A DNA stretch of 53,447 bases, from NCBI GenBank assembly GCA_009780515.1, contig WQZX01000014.1:1-53447 (forward strand). The letters run 5' to 3'. The stretch comes from Nocardioidaceae bacterium (GTDB lineage: Bacteria; Actinomycetota; Actinomycetes; Propionibacteriales; Nocardioidaceae). The notes under the pieces are model-generated. The model searched no databases. It saw only the letters and a program-made list of their open reading frames with translations, and was not told where the DNA came from. The translations under genes and the position numbers were made by a program. This document shows, one piece after another, positions 1-7,973 of the stretch (its first letter is position 1; every line of letters begins with the position of its first letter).

Positions 1-337
1 CGGCGGCGACCGGTACGTCGGCCGGGCCGGTGGGCTCGATCGCGGCCACGCCGGTCCACGGCTCGCCCATCGGCCGGCCGGGCCAGTACTCCCAGCCGCC
101 CTCGACGACGACCGGCCCGTCCTGCGCCTCGACCGACGCCCACGCGGCGTCGTCCAGCGGCCGGGCGAAGAGGGCGGCGACGCGGGCGGCATCCGTCTGC
201 GCCCACGTCAGCGCGGCGGGCGACGGCACGGCAACCCGGAACCCGCAGCCCATGAACGCGGGCACCCTGCGGGCCCAGCCGGCCGCGTCGAGGTCGACCC
301 GCTCGCCGGCGTGCCAGACCTCGATCGGGGTGGTCAT
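1..337 (-). CDS. Unrecognised protein, N-terminal 112 residues, coupled to murD2
   Basis: This gene runs off the left edge, so only its N-terminus is visible. The ATG at 337-335 overlaps the murD2 stop codon as ATGA, so it is translationally coupled as the third gene of a murL-murD2 operon. The visible peptide begins MTTPIEVWHAGERV and is rich in Trp, Ala and Gly. It has no signal peptide, membrane segment or nucleotide-binding motif that I recognise. Operon position suggests a role linked to the D-glutamate branch of peptidoglycan synthesis, but that is inference from context only. I do not know the family. Confidence 0.75.
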   Translation of the reverse strand, partial: MTTPIEVWHAGERVDLDAAGWARRVPAFMGCGFRVAVPSPAALTWAQTDAARVAALFARPLDDAAWASVEAQDGPVVVEGGWEYWPGRPMGEPWTGVAAIEPTGPADVPVAA

Positions 338-1626
338 CGCGCGGCTGCCGCCGCGGCCCGGAACGCGCGCGAGCGCTCCTCGTAGTCGGTGAACTCGTCG
401 AAGCTCGGCGCGCCGGGGGAGAGCAGCACGGTCCGGGCGGGGTTCGCGGGGGAGCCGGCCCAGGCCGTCGCCTCGGCGAAGCTGTCGAAGGTCGTGCCGA
501 GGCCGGTCTCGGCGTGGATCCGGCGCCCGCAGGGGCCGAGCAGCAGCGCGTTGACGTGCGGGTTGACGGCGAGGTGGGCGGTCAGCGGGCCGAAGTCCAG
601 GCCCCGGTCGGCGCCGCCGACCAGGACGGCCACGTCGCCGATCGGGAGCGAGCCGAGGGAGGCGACGACCGCCTCGGGCGCGGTCGCGAGCGAGTCGTCG
701 ATCCAGGTGCGGCCGTCGCCGGAGGGGATCCGCTCCATCCGGTGCGGCAGCGCGAGGAACGTCCGGATCGCCGCGGCGGCCTCGACGGGAGGTACGCCGA
801 GCCGGCCGGCCGCCACCGCCGCGAGGGCCGCGTTGCCCGCCTGGTGGCGTCCGACCAGGGGCAGCTCGTCGACCGACAGCCGGGTGCCGTCGACCCACAC
901 GAGTCCACCCGCGTCGTCGACGCGCACCGTCGCGCTGCCGGTGGTGAGCACGTCCACCTCGGGCGCGACCTCGTGCAGCCAGGTGAGCACGCGCTCGTCG
1001 TCGTACGGCGCGATGACGACGTCGGGGCCGTGGGCGGCCGCGTTGAGCTTGTCGCGGTAGTAGGCCTCCTCCGAGCCGTGCCACGTGAGGTGCTCGGGGA
1101 AGAGCGAGGTGACGACGAGGATCCGCGGCGAGACGGTGAGCGACTGGGCCTGGTAGCTGGAGAGCTCCATCACCACGACGTCCGCCGGCGGGTCGGTCTC
1201 CTCGAGCACGCTCACGCCGATGTTGCCGCGCAGGGACGAGTGCCGGCCGGTGGCGGCCAGGACGTGGTCGAGCAGCGCGGCCGTGGTGCTCTTGCCCTTC
1301 GAGCCGGTGACGGCGACCGTGCGGGCGGCGTTCGAGCTCATCCAGAGGTCGGTGAGGCTGGTGATCGCCGTGCCGCGGTCGCGGAGGAGGCGGTAGAGGT
1401 CGGAGACCACCGGGATGCCCGGCGACTTGATCGCCACGTCGGCCGTCATCAGGGCGGCGACCGCGTCGGAGCCGTAGGTCACCGAGGAGTCCTCGCCCCC
1501 CACCTCGTCCGGTACGACGACCTCGAACGGGATGCCCAGCGAGCGCAGGTGCTCGGCGACGGACCGTCCCTCGCGGCCGTGGCCCCAGACGACGACGCGG
1601 CGCCCCGCCAGGTCAGAGAACCTCAC
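334..1626 (-). CDS. murD2: UDP-MurNAc-L-alanine--L-glutamate ligase (MurD2)
   Basis: A 430-residue Mur ligase. The ATP-binding loop VTGSKGKST lies at about residues 106-114, the N-terminal region (VVVWGHGREGRS) resembles the MurD Rossmann-like domain, and the central and C-terminal ligase regions follow, including HRMERI and ATAPEA segments. Canonical MurD adds D-Glu to UDP-MurNAc-L-Ala. MurD2 enzymes, described from Xanthomonas oryzae, add L-Glu instead, and the adjacent MurL then epimerises it. I call MurD2 rather than MurD because murL lies immediately upstream; the sequence alone would not settle substrate stereochemistry. The GTG start lies inside the 3' end of murL (14-nt overlap), which implies coupled translation. 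Cytoplasmic. Confidence 0.85.
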   Translation of the reverse strand: MRFSDLAGRRVVVWGHGREGRSVAEHLRSLGIPFEVVVPDEVGGEDSSVTYGSDAVAALMTADVAIKSPGIPVVSDLYRLLRDRGTAITSLTDLWMSSNAARTVAVTGSKGKSTTAALLDHVLAATGRHSSLRGNIGVSVLEETDPPADVVVMELSSYQAQSLTVSPRILVVTSLFPEHLTWHGSEEAYYRDKLNAAAHGPDVVIAPYDDERVLTWLHEVAPEVDVLTTGSATVRVDDAGGLVWVDGTRLSVDELPLVGRHQAGNAALAAVAAGRLGVPPVEAAAAIRTFLALPHRMERIPSGDGRTWIDDSLATAPEAVVASLGSLPIGDVAVLVGGADRGLDFGPLTAHLAVNPHVNALLLGPCGRRIHAETGLGTTFDSFAEATAWAGSPANPARTVLLSPGAPSFDEFTDYEERSRAFRAAAAAAR

Positions 1627-2956
1627 GCACGGCCTTCTCGAAGCGCTCGGGCAGGAAGTGCTCGTCGCGGAAGGCGAAGGCCCGAGCGACCGTGGACTCC
1701 TCGGCCAGGCAGCCGCGGACCTCGGGGTCGTCGAGGAACCGGTGACCCTGCCAGTCGGGGTGGCGGCTGATCAGCGTCAGCGCGACCCGGCACTCGTCGG
1801 GCTCGCCCACGCACTCGAACGGCTTGAGCCGCCCGCCGGCGTTGAGCAGCTCGAGGAAGCCCTCGCGCTGCGCGGGATCGGCGAAGAGGTCGCGGCCGCC
1901 GAAGATCGCGGCGAGCGCCTCGCGGCCGACGAAGGGTGCGAGGCAGAGGTGGACGAAGCGGCACTTCGGGCACTCGCCGCACCACAGCCGCCGCTTGCTC
2001 TCGTCGAGGTGGAAGGCGCGGTTGCAGCTGGTGAAGACGGGGTGGTAGCTGCGCAGCGCGGCGAAGCGGCGCATGATCGCGAGCTCGGTCAACGGCCGCA
2101 GGAAGGAGAAGTAGGTCATCGCCGGGCCGTCGACGAAGTCCTTGACCATCGCCTCGAACTCGATGCCCTTGGACCACTGGTGGTTGACGTCGACGCCCTC
2201 CCAGCGCAGGTTGCCCGCCGACGAGCTCGCCTCGTTGCTGAAGACGACGGCGTCGTACCCGCTGCGGATCGCGGTCAGCGAGCCGATCAGCGAGTTGATG
2301 GCGGTGACGGGGACGTGGCCGTTGAGCGCGCCCTGGTCGTTGAGCTCGAAGAGGTGCGGGTCGAGGCGGCGACGCGCGACCTCGAGCGGCAGGCCGGCGT
2401 GGTCGGCCGTCAGCCGGATGGGGGCGTACTCGTTGACCGAGAAGAGCGTCACGTCGGCCAGCCGGCGGGCCGACTCGATGGTGACGATGGAGTCCTTGCC
2501 GCCGCCGACCGCGACGAGGACCCGCTGCGGATCGGCGGCTCGGGCGTCGGTGGTCGCGGTCTCGGGCAGCTCGGGCGCCGTGATCGTCGGGCGCAGCGCC
2601 TCGGGCCGGTCGTTGCGGTAGGCGAACTCCGCCAGGCCGCTTCGCAGCAGCTGCTCGGTGAACGCGCGCTCGTGCGGCGTCAGCCCCGCCGCGACGTCGT
2701 ACGTCGAGGGGATGCAGGCCTTGTAGTAGCTGGTGCTCGCGGCCAGCGCGAGCAGTCGCAGCGCGCGGCCGAACGCCTCCTCGTCGTACGACGACGCCTG
2801 CTCGCCCGGCAGCTCGACCCGCTCGGCGAAGCTCGCCAGCACGGTCGCGGCGTCGTCCGCGATCTCGTAGCGCAGCGTGATGCTCGCGCCGTCGTGCTCG
2901 GGCTCGAGGACCCGGAACGTCAGGGATTCCCGAGGGACCGACAGCACCGAAGTCAC
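1613..2956 (-). CDS. murL: UDP-MurNAc-L-alanyl-L-glutamate epimerase (MurL)
   Basis: A 447-residue protein matching the MurL family, which uses ATP to epimerise the terminal L-Glu of UDP-MurNAc-L-Ala-L-Glu to D-Glu and so bypasses glutamate racemase MurI. A PP-loop-like motif VAVGGGKDS sits at about residues 148-156. A cysteine cluster follows at about C311, C326, C329, C332 and C338 (WCGECPKC core), probably a metal site. Other recognisable stretches include VFSNEASSS and SKGIEFE. The GTG start at 2956 has no Shine-Dalgarno but a TATGCT hexamer ends 6 nt upstream, as expected for a leaderless mRNA. Overlap with murD2 makes the pair a functional unit. Confidence 0.88.
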   Translation of the reverse strand: MTSVLSVPRESLTFRVLEPEHDGASITLRYEIADDAATVLASFAERVELPGEQASSYDEEAFGRALRLLALAASTSYYKACIPSTYDVAAGLTPHERAFTEQLLRSGLAEFAYRNDRPEALRPTITAPELPETATTDARAADPQRVLVAVGGGKDSIVTIESARRLADVTLFSVNEYAPIRLTADHAGLPLEVARRRLDPHLFELNDQGALNGHVPVTAINSLIGSLTAIRSGYDAVVFSNEASSSAGNLRWEGVDVNHQWSKGIEFEAMVKDFVDGPAMTYFSFLRPLTELAIMRRFAALRSYHPVFTSCNRAFHLDESKRRLWCGECPKCRFVHLCLAPFVGREALAAIFGGRDLFADPAQREGFLELLNAGGRLKPFECVGEPDECRVALTLISRHPDWQGHRFLDDPEVRGCLAEESTVARAFAFRDEHFLPERFEKAVREVL

Positions 2957-2962
2957 CGCGCC

Positions 2963-2990
2963 AGCATACTTTCGGCCGACTCCCTAGAGT
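2963..2990. promoter_or_regulatory. Overlapping divergent promoters of murL and the PLP decarboxylase
   Basis: Only 41 bp separate the two start codons. On the minus strand TATGCT (2968-2963) ends 6 nt before the murL GTG. On the plus strand TAGAGT (2985-2990) ends 7 nt before the decarboxylase ATG. Both fit the actinobacterial leaderless -10 pattern. The expected -35 region of each promoter falls on or beside the -10 of the other, so two polymerases could not easily occupy both at once. The positions are read directly; promoter activity is inferred. Confidence 0.6.
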
Positions 2991-2997
2991 CGAGCAC

Positions 2998-4353
2998 ATG
3001 CACCAGTACGACGAGCGGGCCGACGAGCTGGTCAGGTCGCTGATGGAGCTGTGCCAGGAGCGGCTGCAGATGGCGGCGCCGCTGGACTTCTCCCGCAGCC
3101 CTGCGGACCTGCTCGAGGAGTGCGGTCAGACCATCACCCCCGACGGCCTCGGCCCGCGCGTGGCGGACATGTGGGCGGACGTCCTCGCGCCCGCCTGCCT
3201 GTCGGTCGACCACCCGCGCTACCTGTCCTTCATCCCGGGTGCCCCGACCAAGGCGGCGGCGGGCTTCGACATGCTCGTCGGCGCCTCCAGCGTGTACGCC
3301 GGCACCTGGCTGGAGGGCTCCGGCACCGTCTTCGCCGAGAACCAGGCGCTGCGCTGGGTCGCCGACCTGGCCGGCCTGCCGCCCGAGGCGGGCGGGGTCT
3401 TCGTGCAGGGCGGCACCATCGGCAACCTGTCCGCGCTCGTCGCGGCACGGTCGGCGGCGCAGCACCGCCGCGGCTCGCGGCCGCCGCGCTGGGCGGTGCT
3501 GCTCACCGACGAGACGCACTCCTCGGTCAAGCATGCGCTGGAGTCGGTGATGGACGTCGACGTCGTGCTGCTGCCCGGCGACGACCGCGGCCGTCTCACC
3601 GGCGAGACCGTGCGCGGATGGGTCGCGGAGGCGACGCCCGAGCAGCGCGACGCGGTCTTCGCCGTCGTCGGCACCGCCGGCACCACCAACCTCGGCGTGG
3701 TCGACGACCTCGCCGGCATCGCGGACGTCGCGGAGGAGCAGGGGTGGTGGTTCCACGTCGACGGCGCGTACGGCGGCGCCGGGCTCGTCGTACCGGACCT
3801 GCGGGGGCTGTACGACGGCATCGAGCGGGCCGACTCGTTCATCGTCGACCCGCACAAGTGGCTGTTCGCGCCGTACGACTGCTGTGCGCTGCTCTACCGC
3901 GATCCCGTGCTGGCGCGGGCCGCCCACACGCAGCGGGCGGGCTACCTCGACCCGGTGACGATCGAGGGGGAGTGGAACCCGAGCGACTTCGCGATCCAGC
4001 TGACCCGTCGCGCGCGGGGACTGCCGTTCTGGTTCTCGCTGGCCGTGCACGGCACCGAGGCCTACCGGCGCGCGGTCGAGCAGACGCTGGAGGTGACGCG
4101 CGCCGGTCGTGACCTGATCGACCGGGCCGATCACCTGCGGCTGCTGGTCGAGCCGGACCTGTCGGTGCTGATCTTCGAGCGGATCGGGTGGGAGGCCGAG
4201 GACTACGCCGCGTGGAGCGAGCGGCTGCTGCGCGACCAGGTCGGCTTCGTGACGCCCACCAAGCACCGCGGCCGCACCTGCACGCGCTTCGCGATCGTCA
4301 ACCCGCTGACGACCGTCGAGGACCTCGCGGACATCGTCGAGTCGATGCGCTGA
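2998..4353 (+). CDS. PLP-dependent group II amino-acid decarboxylase
   Basis: A 451-residue fold-type I PLP enzyme of the group II decarboxylase family (aromatic-L-amino-acid, glutamate and related decarboxylases). The Schiff-base lysine is in DPHKWLF at about K287. The ring-stacking histidine is in DETHSS (about H174), and the pyridine-nitrogen aspartate is in HVDGAYGG (about D255). VGTAGTTNLG is the usual phosphate-side segment. Substrate cannot be decided from sequence; the length and the FVDPHKW-type motif fit the aromatic/tyrosine/DOPA decarboxylase branch somewhat better than bacterial GadB. The gene is monocistronic and diverges from murL. A TAGAGT hexamer 7 nt before the ATG suggests a leaderless transcript. 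Confidence 0.88.
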   Translation: MHQYDERADELVRSLMELCQERLQMAAPLDFSRSPADLLEECGQTITPDGLGPRVADMWADVLAPACLSVDHPRYLSFIPGAPTKAAAGFDMLVGASSVYAGTWLEGSGTVFAENQALRWVADLAGLPPEAGGVFVQGGTIGNLSALVAARSAAQHRRGSRPPRWAVLLTDETHSSVKHALESVMDVDVVLLPGDDRGRLTGETVRGWVAEATPEQRDAVFAVVGTAGTTNLGVVDDLAGIADVAEEQGWWFHVDGAYGGAGLVVPDLRGLYDGIERADSFIVDPHKWLFAPYDCCALLYRDPVLARAAHTQRAGYLDPVTIEGEWNPSDFAIQLTRRARGLPFWFSLAVHGTEAYRRAVEQTLEVTRAGRDLIDRADHLRLLVEPDLSVLIFERIGWEAEDYAAWSERLLRDQVGFVTPTKHRGRTCTRFAIVNPLTTVEDLADIVESMR

Positions 4354-4506
4354 GCGTGGAAACGCGAAGAGGCACTTTTTACCTGGAATTTTCGTCGAAT
4401 CGGGGATTGTAAAGAAAACAGGATTCTGCTAATCGGCACGGATCCTCGATGTCAGCGTTCTCGGTGTTCACAGCCCCCAGAACTCCAGACACCAAGGGAC
4501 AACACC
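4354..4506 (+). promoter_or_regulatory. AT-rich leader upstream of the pilin gene
   Basis: About 60 bp (roughly 4371-4432) are strikingly AT-rich against very GC-rich surroundings, with runs such as cactttttacc, ggaattttcg and gtaaagaaaac. This is the likely pilin promoter region and untranslated leader; I could not assign -35/-10 boxes with confidence and recognised no riboswitch. The Shine-Dalgarno AAGGGA at 4494-4499 lies 7 nt before the pilA ATG. Confidence 0.4.
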
Positions 4507-4854
4507 ATGCTGACCGCACTCCAGAACCACCGCCGGCGCTCCGCCGATGCCGGCTTCACGCTCATCGAGCTCCTCATCGTCATCGTGATCCTCGGCGTCC
4601 TCGCCGCGATCGTCGTCTTCTCCGTCAAGGGAATCACGCAGAAGGGTGACACCGCCGCCTGCCAGACGTCGGTTTCCACGATCGACACCGCTGCTGAGGC
4701 GTACCTCGCCAACAAGGACGACACGACCACTGCGGCTGGGACGCTGACGCTCCAGCAGATCTCAGCGTTCATGCACACCATCCCGACCACGGTTGGCAGC
4801 ACCCCCGTCACCGCTTCCACGACGGTCTCGACGATCGACGGCATCACCTGCTGA
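4507..4854 (+). CDS. pilA: Type IV major pilin (prepilin)
   Basis: A 115-residue prepilin with a 16-residue basic leader ending in Gly16. The mature protein would start at Phe17 (GFTLIELLIVIVILGVLAA) with the invariant Glu at +5 (E21) and one long hydrophobic helix that anchors the subunit and packs in the pilus core. The C-terminal head is short, Thr/Ser-rich and ends in a Cys; a second Cys near residue 56 could form the usual disulfide loop. It is first in the pilus cluster, has its own AT-rich leader and a good Shine-Dalgarno, and is followed by a strong hairpin, which fits higher expression of the major subunit than of the machinery downstream. Confidence 0.88.
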   Translation: MLTALQNHRRRSADAGFTLIELLIVIVILGVLAAIVVFSVKGITQKGDTAACQTSVSTIDTAAEAYLANKDDTTTAAGTLTLQQISAFMHTIPTTVGSTPVTASTTVSTIDGITC

Positions 4855-4867
4855 TCAGCCGAGTCTT

Positions 4868-4905
4868 CGAGGAGGGCCGTCGTCGTACGGCGACGGCCCT
4901 CCTCG
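4868..4905 (+). terminator. Hairpin between pilA and pilT
   Basis: Perfect 15-bp inverted repeat (cgaggagggccgtcg at 4868-4882, complement at 4891-4905) with an 8-nt loop, 14 bp after the pilA stop. There is no T-run, so it may be a partial terminator or RNA-stabilising structure that separates abundant pilin mRNA from the downstream machinery genes. Confidence 0.7.
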
Positions 4906-4960
4906 GTCTCGATCAGCCTCTCCGTCTCGGACATCTCGGCCAACACTCTCGAGGGATCGC

Positions 4961-6073
4961 ATGCACACGCACGTCCACCAGGTCGGCGACGACGTCGACC
5001 GCCTGCTCGGCACCCTCTGGCAGGCCCAGGGCACCGACCTGCTGCTGACCGCCGGCCTGCCGCCGATGCTCCGCGTGGACGGCGGCCTCTCACCCGTCCC
5101 CGGCGCCCCCGTGCTCAGCGGGGAGGACACCGAGACCCTGCTGGCCCAGGTGCTGACGCCCGAGCAGCAGGAGGCCTGGGACGGCCGGCACGAGTACGAC
5201 TTCTCCTTCTCCTGGCGCGAGCACGCGCGGATCCGCGGCAATGCGTTCACCCAGCGCGGGCTCACCGCCGTCGCGCTGCGGATGATCCCGCGGGTCATCC
5301 CCAGCCCCGACCAGCTCGGCCTGCCGAACAGGCTGCGCGAGCTCTCGATGCGGCACCAGGGCCTGGTCCTCATGACCGGCCCGACCGGCTCCGGCAAGTC
5401 GACGACGCTCGCGTCGCTGATCGACATGATCAACACCGAGCGCGGCTGCCACATCATCACCGTCGAGGACCCGATCGAGTACGTCCACGACCACAAGCGG
5501 TCGGCGGTCAACCAGCGCGAGGTCGGCACCGACACCGGAACCTTCAGCAACGCGCTCCGCTCGGTCCTGCGCGAGGACCCCGACGTCCTGCTCGTCGGTG
5601 AGATGCGCGACCTGGAGTCGATCCAGTTCGCGCTCACCGTTGCCGAGACCGGACACCTCGTCTTCGCCACCCTGCACACCAACGACACCGCCCAGTCGCT
5701 CGGCCGCATGATCGACGTCTTCCCGGCCGAGCAGCAGGCGCAGATCCGCGTCCAGCTCGCGGCGGCGCTGAGCTGCGTGGTCTACCAGCGGCTGGTCCCG
5801 CGCATCGGCGGCGGCATGGTGGCGGCGTACGAGGTGCTGACCGCGACCCCGGCCGTGCGCAACCTGATCAAGGAGGGCAAGACCCACCAGCTGCGTAACT
5901 CGCTGGTGACCGGCGCGCAGGACGGCATGATCACGCTCGAGCAGTCGCTCTCGCACCTGATCCAGGCGGGCGTCGTGAGCTACGAGGACGCCGCCGCGCG
6001 CAGCCTCTACCCCAAGGACATCGACGTGCGGCCGCGCTTCACCGCGCCGGTGCCGGTGGCGGCGAGGGCCTGA
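4961..6073 (+). CDS. pilT: Type IV pilus retraction ATPase PilT
   Basis: A 370-residue secretion ATPase. Walker A is GPTGSGKST at about residues 140-148. The Asp-box stretch (ITVEDPIEYVH), Walker B region (LREDPDVLLVGEMRD) and His-box (FATLHTNDTAQS) follow in PilT order. The length and the absence of both the long GspE/PilB N-terminal domain and a tetracysteine motif separate it from the extension ATPase next door. PilT depolymerises pili, powering twitching motility and DNA uptake. The open frame extends further upstream, but the ATG at 4961 fits family length and lies after the hairpin. The pilB start follows the stop by 3 nt. Confidence 0.9.
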   Translation: MHTHVHQVGDDVDRLLGTLWQAQGTDLLLTAGLPPMLRVDGGLSPVPGAPVLSGEDTETLLAQVLTPEQQEAWDGRHEYDFSFSWREHARIRGNAFTQRGLTAVALRMIPRVIPSPDQLGLPNRLRELSMRHQGLVLMTGPTGSGKSTTLASLIDMINTERGCHIITVEDPIEYVHDHKRSAVNQREVGTDTGTFSNALRSVLREDPDVLLVGEMRDLESIQFALTVAETGHLVFATLHTNDTAQSLGRMIDVFPAEQQAQIRVQLAAALSCVVYQRLVPRIGGGMVAAYEVLTATPAVRNLIKEGKTHQLRNSLVTGAQDGMITLEQSLSHLIQAGVVSYEDAAARSLYPKDIDVRPRFTAPVPVAARA

Positions 6074-6076
6074 GCC

Positions 6077-7810
6077 ATGAGGATCAAGGCACGTCATCGC
6101 GATGAGAGGAGCTCGGCCGCGTCGTCGGTCGAGCAGGCCGACGAGCGTGTCGCCACGCTCCTGGTCGACGCCGGACGGGTGCAGCCCTACCAGCTCGACG
6201 CCGCCCGCGACGCCGTCGGCGGAACCCTCGCCGAGCGGCTGATCGCGTCCGGCGCGATCGGCGACGACGACCTCGCCCGGACCGTCGCCGCGGCCCACTC
6301 GGCCGCGCTCATGGACTTCCGCACGACGGACCCCGACCCGGCCGCGGTCGCGCTGCTCCCGCGCGACCGCGCCCGCGACCTGCGGGCCGTCCCGGTCTCC
6401 GTCGCGGATGACGAGGTCGTCGTCGCCGTCGTCGACCCCTCGCCCGAGCACGTCGGCGAGGTCGCGGCGGCGGTCGGCCGGCCGGTGCGACCGCTGGTCG
6501 CGACGCACCGGGCGCTCGACCGGGCGCTCGACACCGAGTACAAGGCGACCAGCGAGGTCGGCGGCCACATCCAGGCCTTCGAGGCGCGCGACAGCCTGCG
6601 CCGCGAGGCGTCCTCCCTCGAGACCGCCCAGGTCAACGAGGACGCCCCGGTCGTGCAGGTGGTGCAGAAGATCATCACCCAGGGCCTGCGCGACCGCGCC
6701 TCCGACATCCACATCGAGCCGTCGGGGGAGCGCGTGCGCGTGCGCTTCCGCATCGACGGCGCGCTGACCGACGTGCTGGACCTCCCGGCGTCGATCGGGC
6801 CGGCGCTGGTCAGCCGGATCAAGATCCTCGCCGGGATGAACATCGTCGAGCGGCGACGTCCCCAGGACGGGCAGATCTCGATGGAGGTCGAGGGCCGCGA
6901 GGTCGACATCCGCGTCGCCACCACCGCGGTCGTGGGCGGTGAGAAGGTCGTGATGCGGCTGCTCGACAAGAGCCGGCCGCTCTTCCGGCTCGCGCAGCTG
7001 GGCATGCCGCCGGACACCGCCGACCGCTACGCCGCCCTGATCCACCAGCCCTACGGGATGATCGTCTGTGCCGGGCCCACTGGCGGTGGCAAGACCACCA
7101 CCCTCTACGCCTCGCTGGGCGAGCTGGACACCCCCGAGCGCAACATCATGACGATCGAGGACCCGGTCGAGTACACCTTCGACTCGATCAACCAGATCCA
7201 GATCAACGAGCAGGCCGGCATCACCTTCTCCGGCGGTCTCAAGTCGATCCTGCGCCAGGACCCGGACGTGATCCTGGTCGGCGAGATCCGCGACGTCGAC
7301 ACCGCCCGCATCGCCGTCCAGAGCGCGCTGACCGGCCACATGGTGCTCTCCTCGCTGCACGCGACCGAGGCCGTCTCCGCGCTCTACCGCCTGCTCGACA
7401 TGGGCATCGAGTCCTTCCTCGTCGCCTCGTCGGTCAGCGCCGTCGTCGCCCAGCGGCTGGTACGCCGCAGCTGCACCAGCTGCCTCGAGCCCTACCAGCC
7501 CTCGGCCGACGAGCTCGCCTTCCTGCGCAGCTTCGGCGCCGCCGAGCCGGTCGACGGCTTCGTGCACGGCGCCGGCTGTCACTTCTGCGCGCACACCGGC
7601 TACCTCGACCGGATCGGCGTCTACGAGCTGCTCGTCGTCACCGACGAGGTGCGCGAGCTGATCGTCGACCGCGCGCCGCACGACGACATGCGCAAGCTGG
7701 CCCGCAGCCAGGGGATGCGCACCCTCCAGGAGCAGGGCGCCCGTCTCGTCGCCGACGGCACCACCACGCCGGCCGAGGTCATGCGCTCCATCTACGTAGC
7801 AGGAGCGTAG
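6077..7810 (+). CDS. pilB: Type IV pilus extension ATPase PilB (GspE family)
   Basis: A 577-residue hexameric assembly ATPase. It has an N-terminal GspE/PilB domain (about residues 20-160) and a catalytic core with Walker A GPTGGGKTT at about residue 333. Asp-box (TIEDPVEYTF), Walker B (RQDPDVILVGEIRD) and His-box (LSSLHATEAVS) motifs follow. A zinc tetracysteine made of CTSC and CHFC pairs lies near residues 472-515, typical of PilB/GspE and absent from PilT. It powers pilin polymerisation at the membrane together with PilC. The ATG is 3 nt downstream of the pilT stop, so the two ATPases are translated together. Confidence 0.9.
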   Translation: MRIKARHRDERSSAASSVEQADERVATLLVDAGRVQPYQLDAARDAVGGTLAERLIASGAIGDDDLARTVAAAHSAALMDFRTTDPDPAAVALLPRDRARDLRAVPVSVADDEVVVAVVDPSPEHVGEVAAAVGRPVRPLVATHRALDRALDTEYKATSEVGGHIQAFEARDSLRREASSLETAQVNEDAPVVQVVQKIITQGLRDRASDIHIEPSGERVRVRFRIDGALTDVLDLPASIGPALVSRIKILAGMNIVERRRPQDGQISMEVEGREVDIRVATTAVVGGEKVVMRLLDKSRPLFRLAQLGMPPDTADRYAALIHQPYGMIVCAGPTGGGKTTTLYASLGELDTPERNIMTIEDPVEYTFDSINQIQINEQAGITFSGGLKSILRQDPDVILVGEIRDVDTARIAVQSALTGHMVLSSLHATEAVSALYRLLDMGIESFLVASSVSAVVAQRLVRRSCTSCLEPYQPSADELAFLRSFGAAEPVDGFVHGAGCHFCAHTGYLDRIGVYELLVVTDEVRELIVDRAPHDDMRKLARSQGMRTLQEQGARLVADGTTTPAEVMRSIYVAGA

Positions 7811-7972
7811 AGGCCGTGTCTCCTTCCCCGAGCGCCGACCGAGCGGCCCCTGAGGCGGGCGCTGGCTGCGTTGTCGTCAGTCGCCGGGCAACCGGCCCGG
7901 CTCCCTCCTCCGCCTTGCCATCACCCACCTCAGAGACCGCTCGCCTCGGCGTCGGGAAAGGAGACACGGCCT
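7811..7972. repeat. 162-bp element with long terminal inverted repeats, between pilB and pilC
   Basis: It starts one base after the pilB stop and ends one base before the pilC ATG. The outer 20 bp (aggccgtgtctccttcccc at 7811-7829, matched by ggggaaaggagacacggcct-like sequence up to 7972) are nearly perfect inverted repeats, and the similarity continues inward for about 35 bp with several mismatches. The right arm carries AAAGGAG at about 7957-7963, which is the only Shine-Dalgarno for pilC. It encodes no convincing protein. It looks like a MITE or dispersed palindromic unit, but no target duplication is obvious and genome copies are unknown. Confidence 0.7.
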
Positions 7973-7973
7973 A

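Noticed and set aside
4354..4506. Riboswitch (for example c-di-GMP type) before the pilin gene.
   Set aside because: The region is AT-rich, but I could not recognise any conserved riboswitch core.
5090..7681. 863-codon minus-strand frame opposite pilT-pilB.
   Set aside because: The sense strand encodes unmistakable Walker and His-box motifs. The antisense product is low-complexity and has no recognisable fold.
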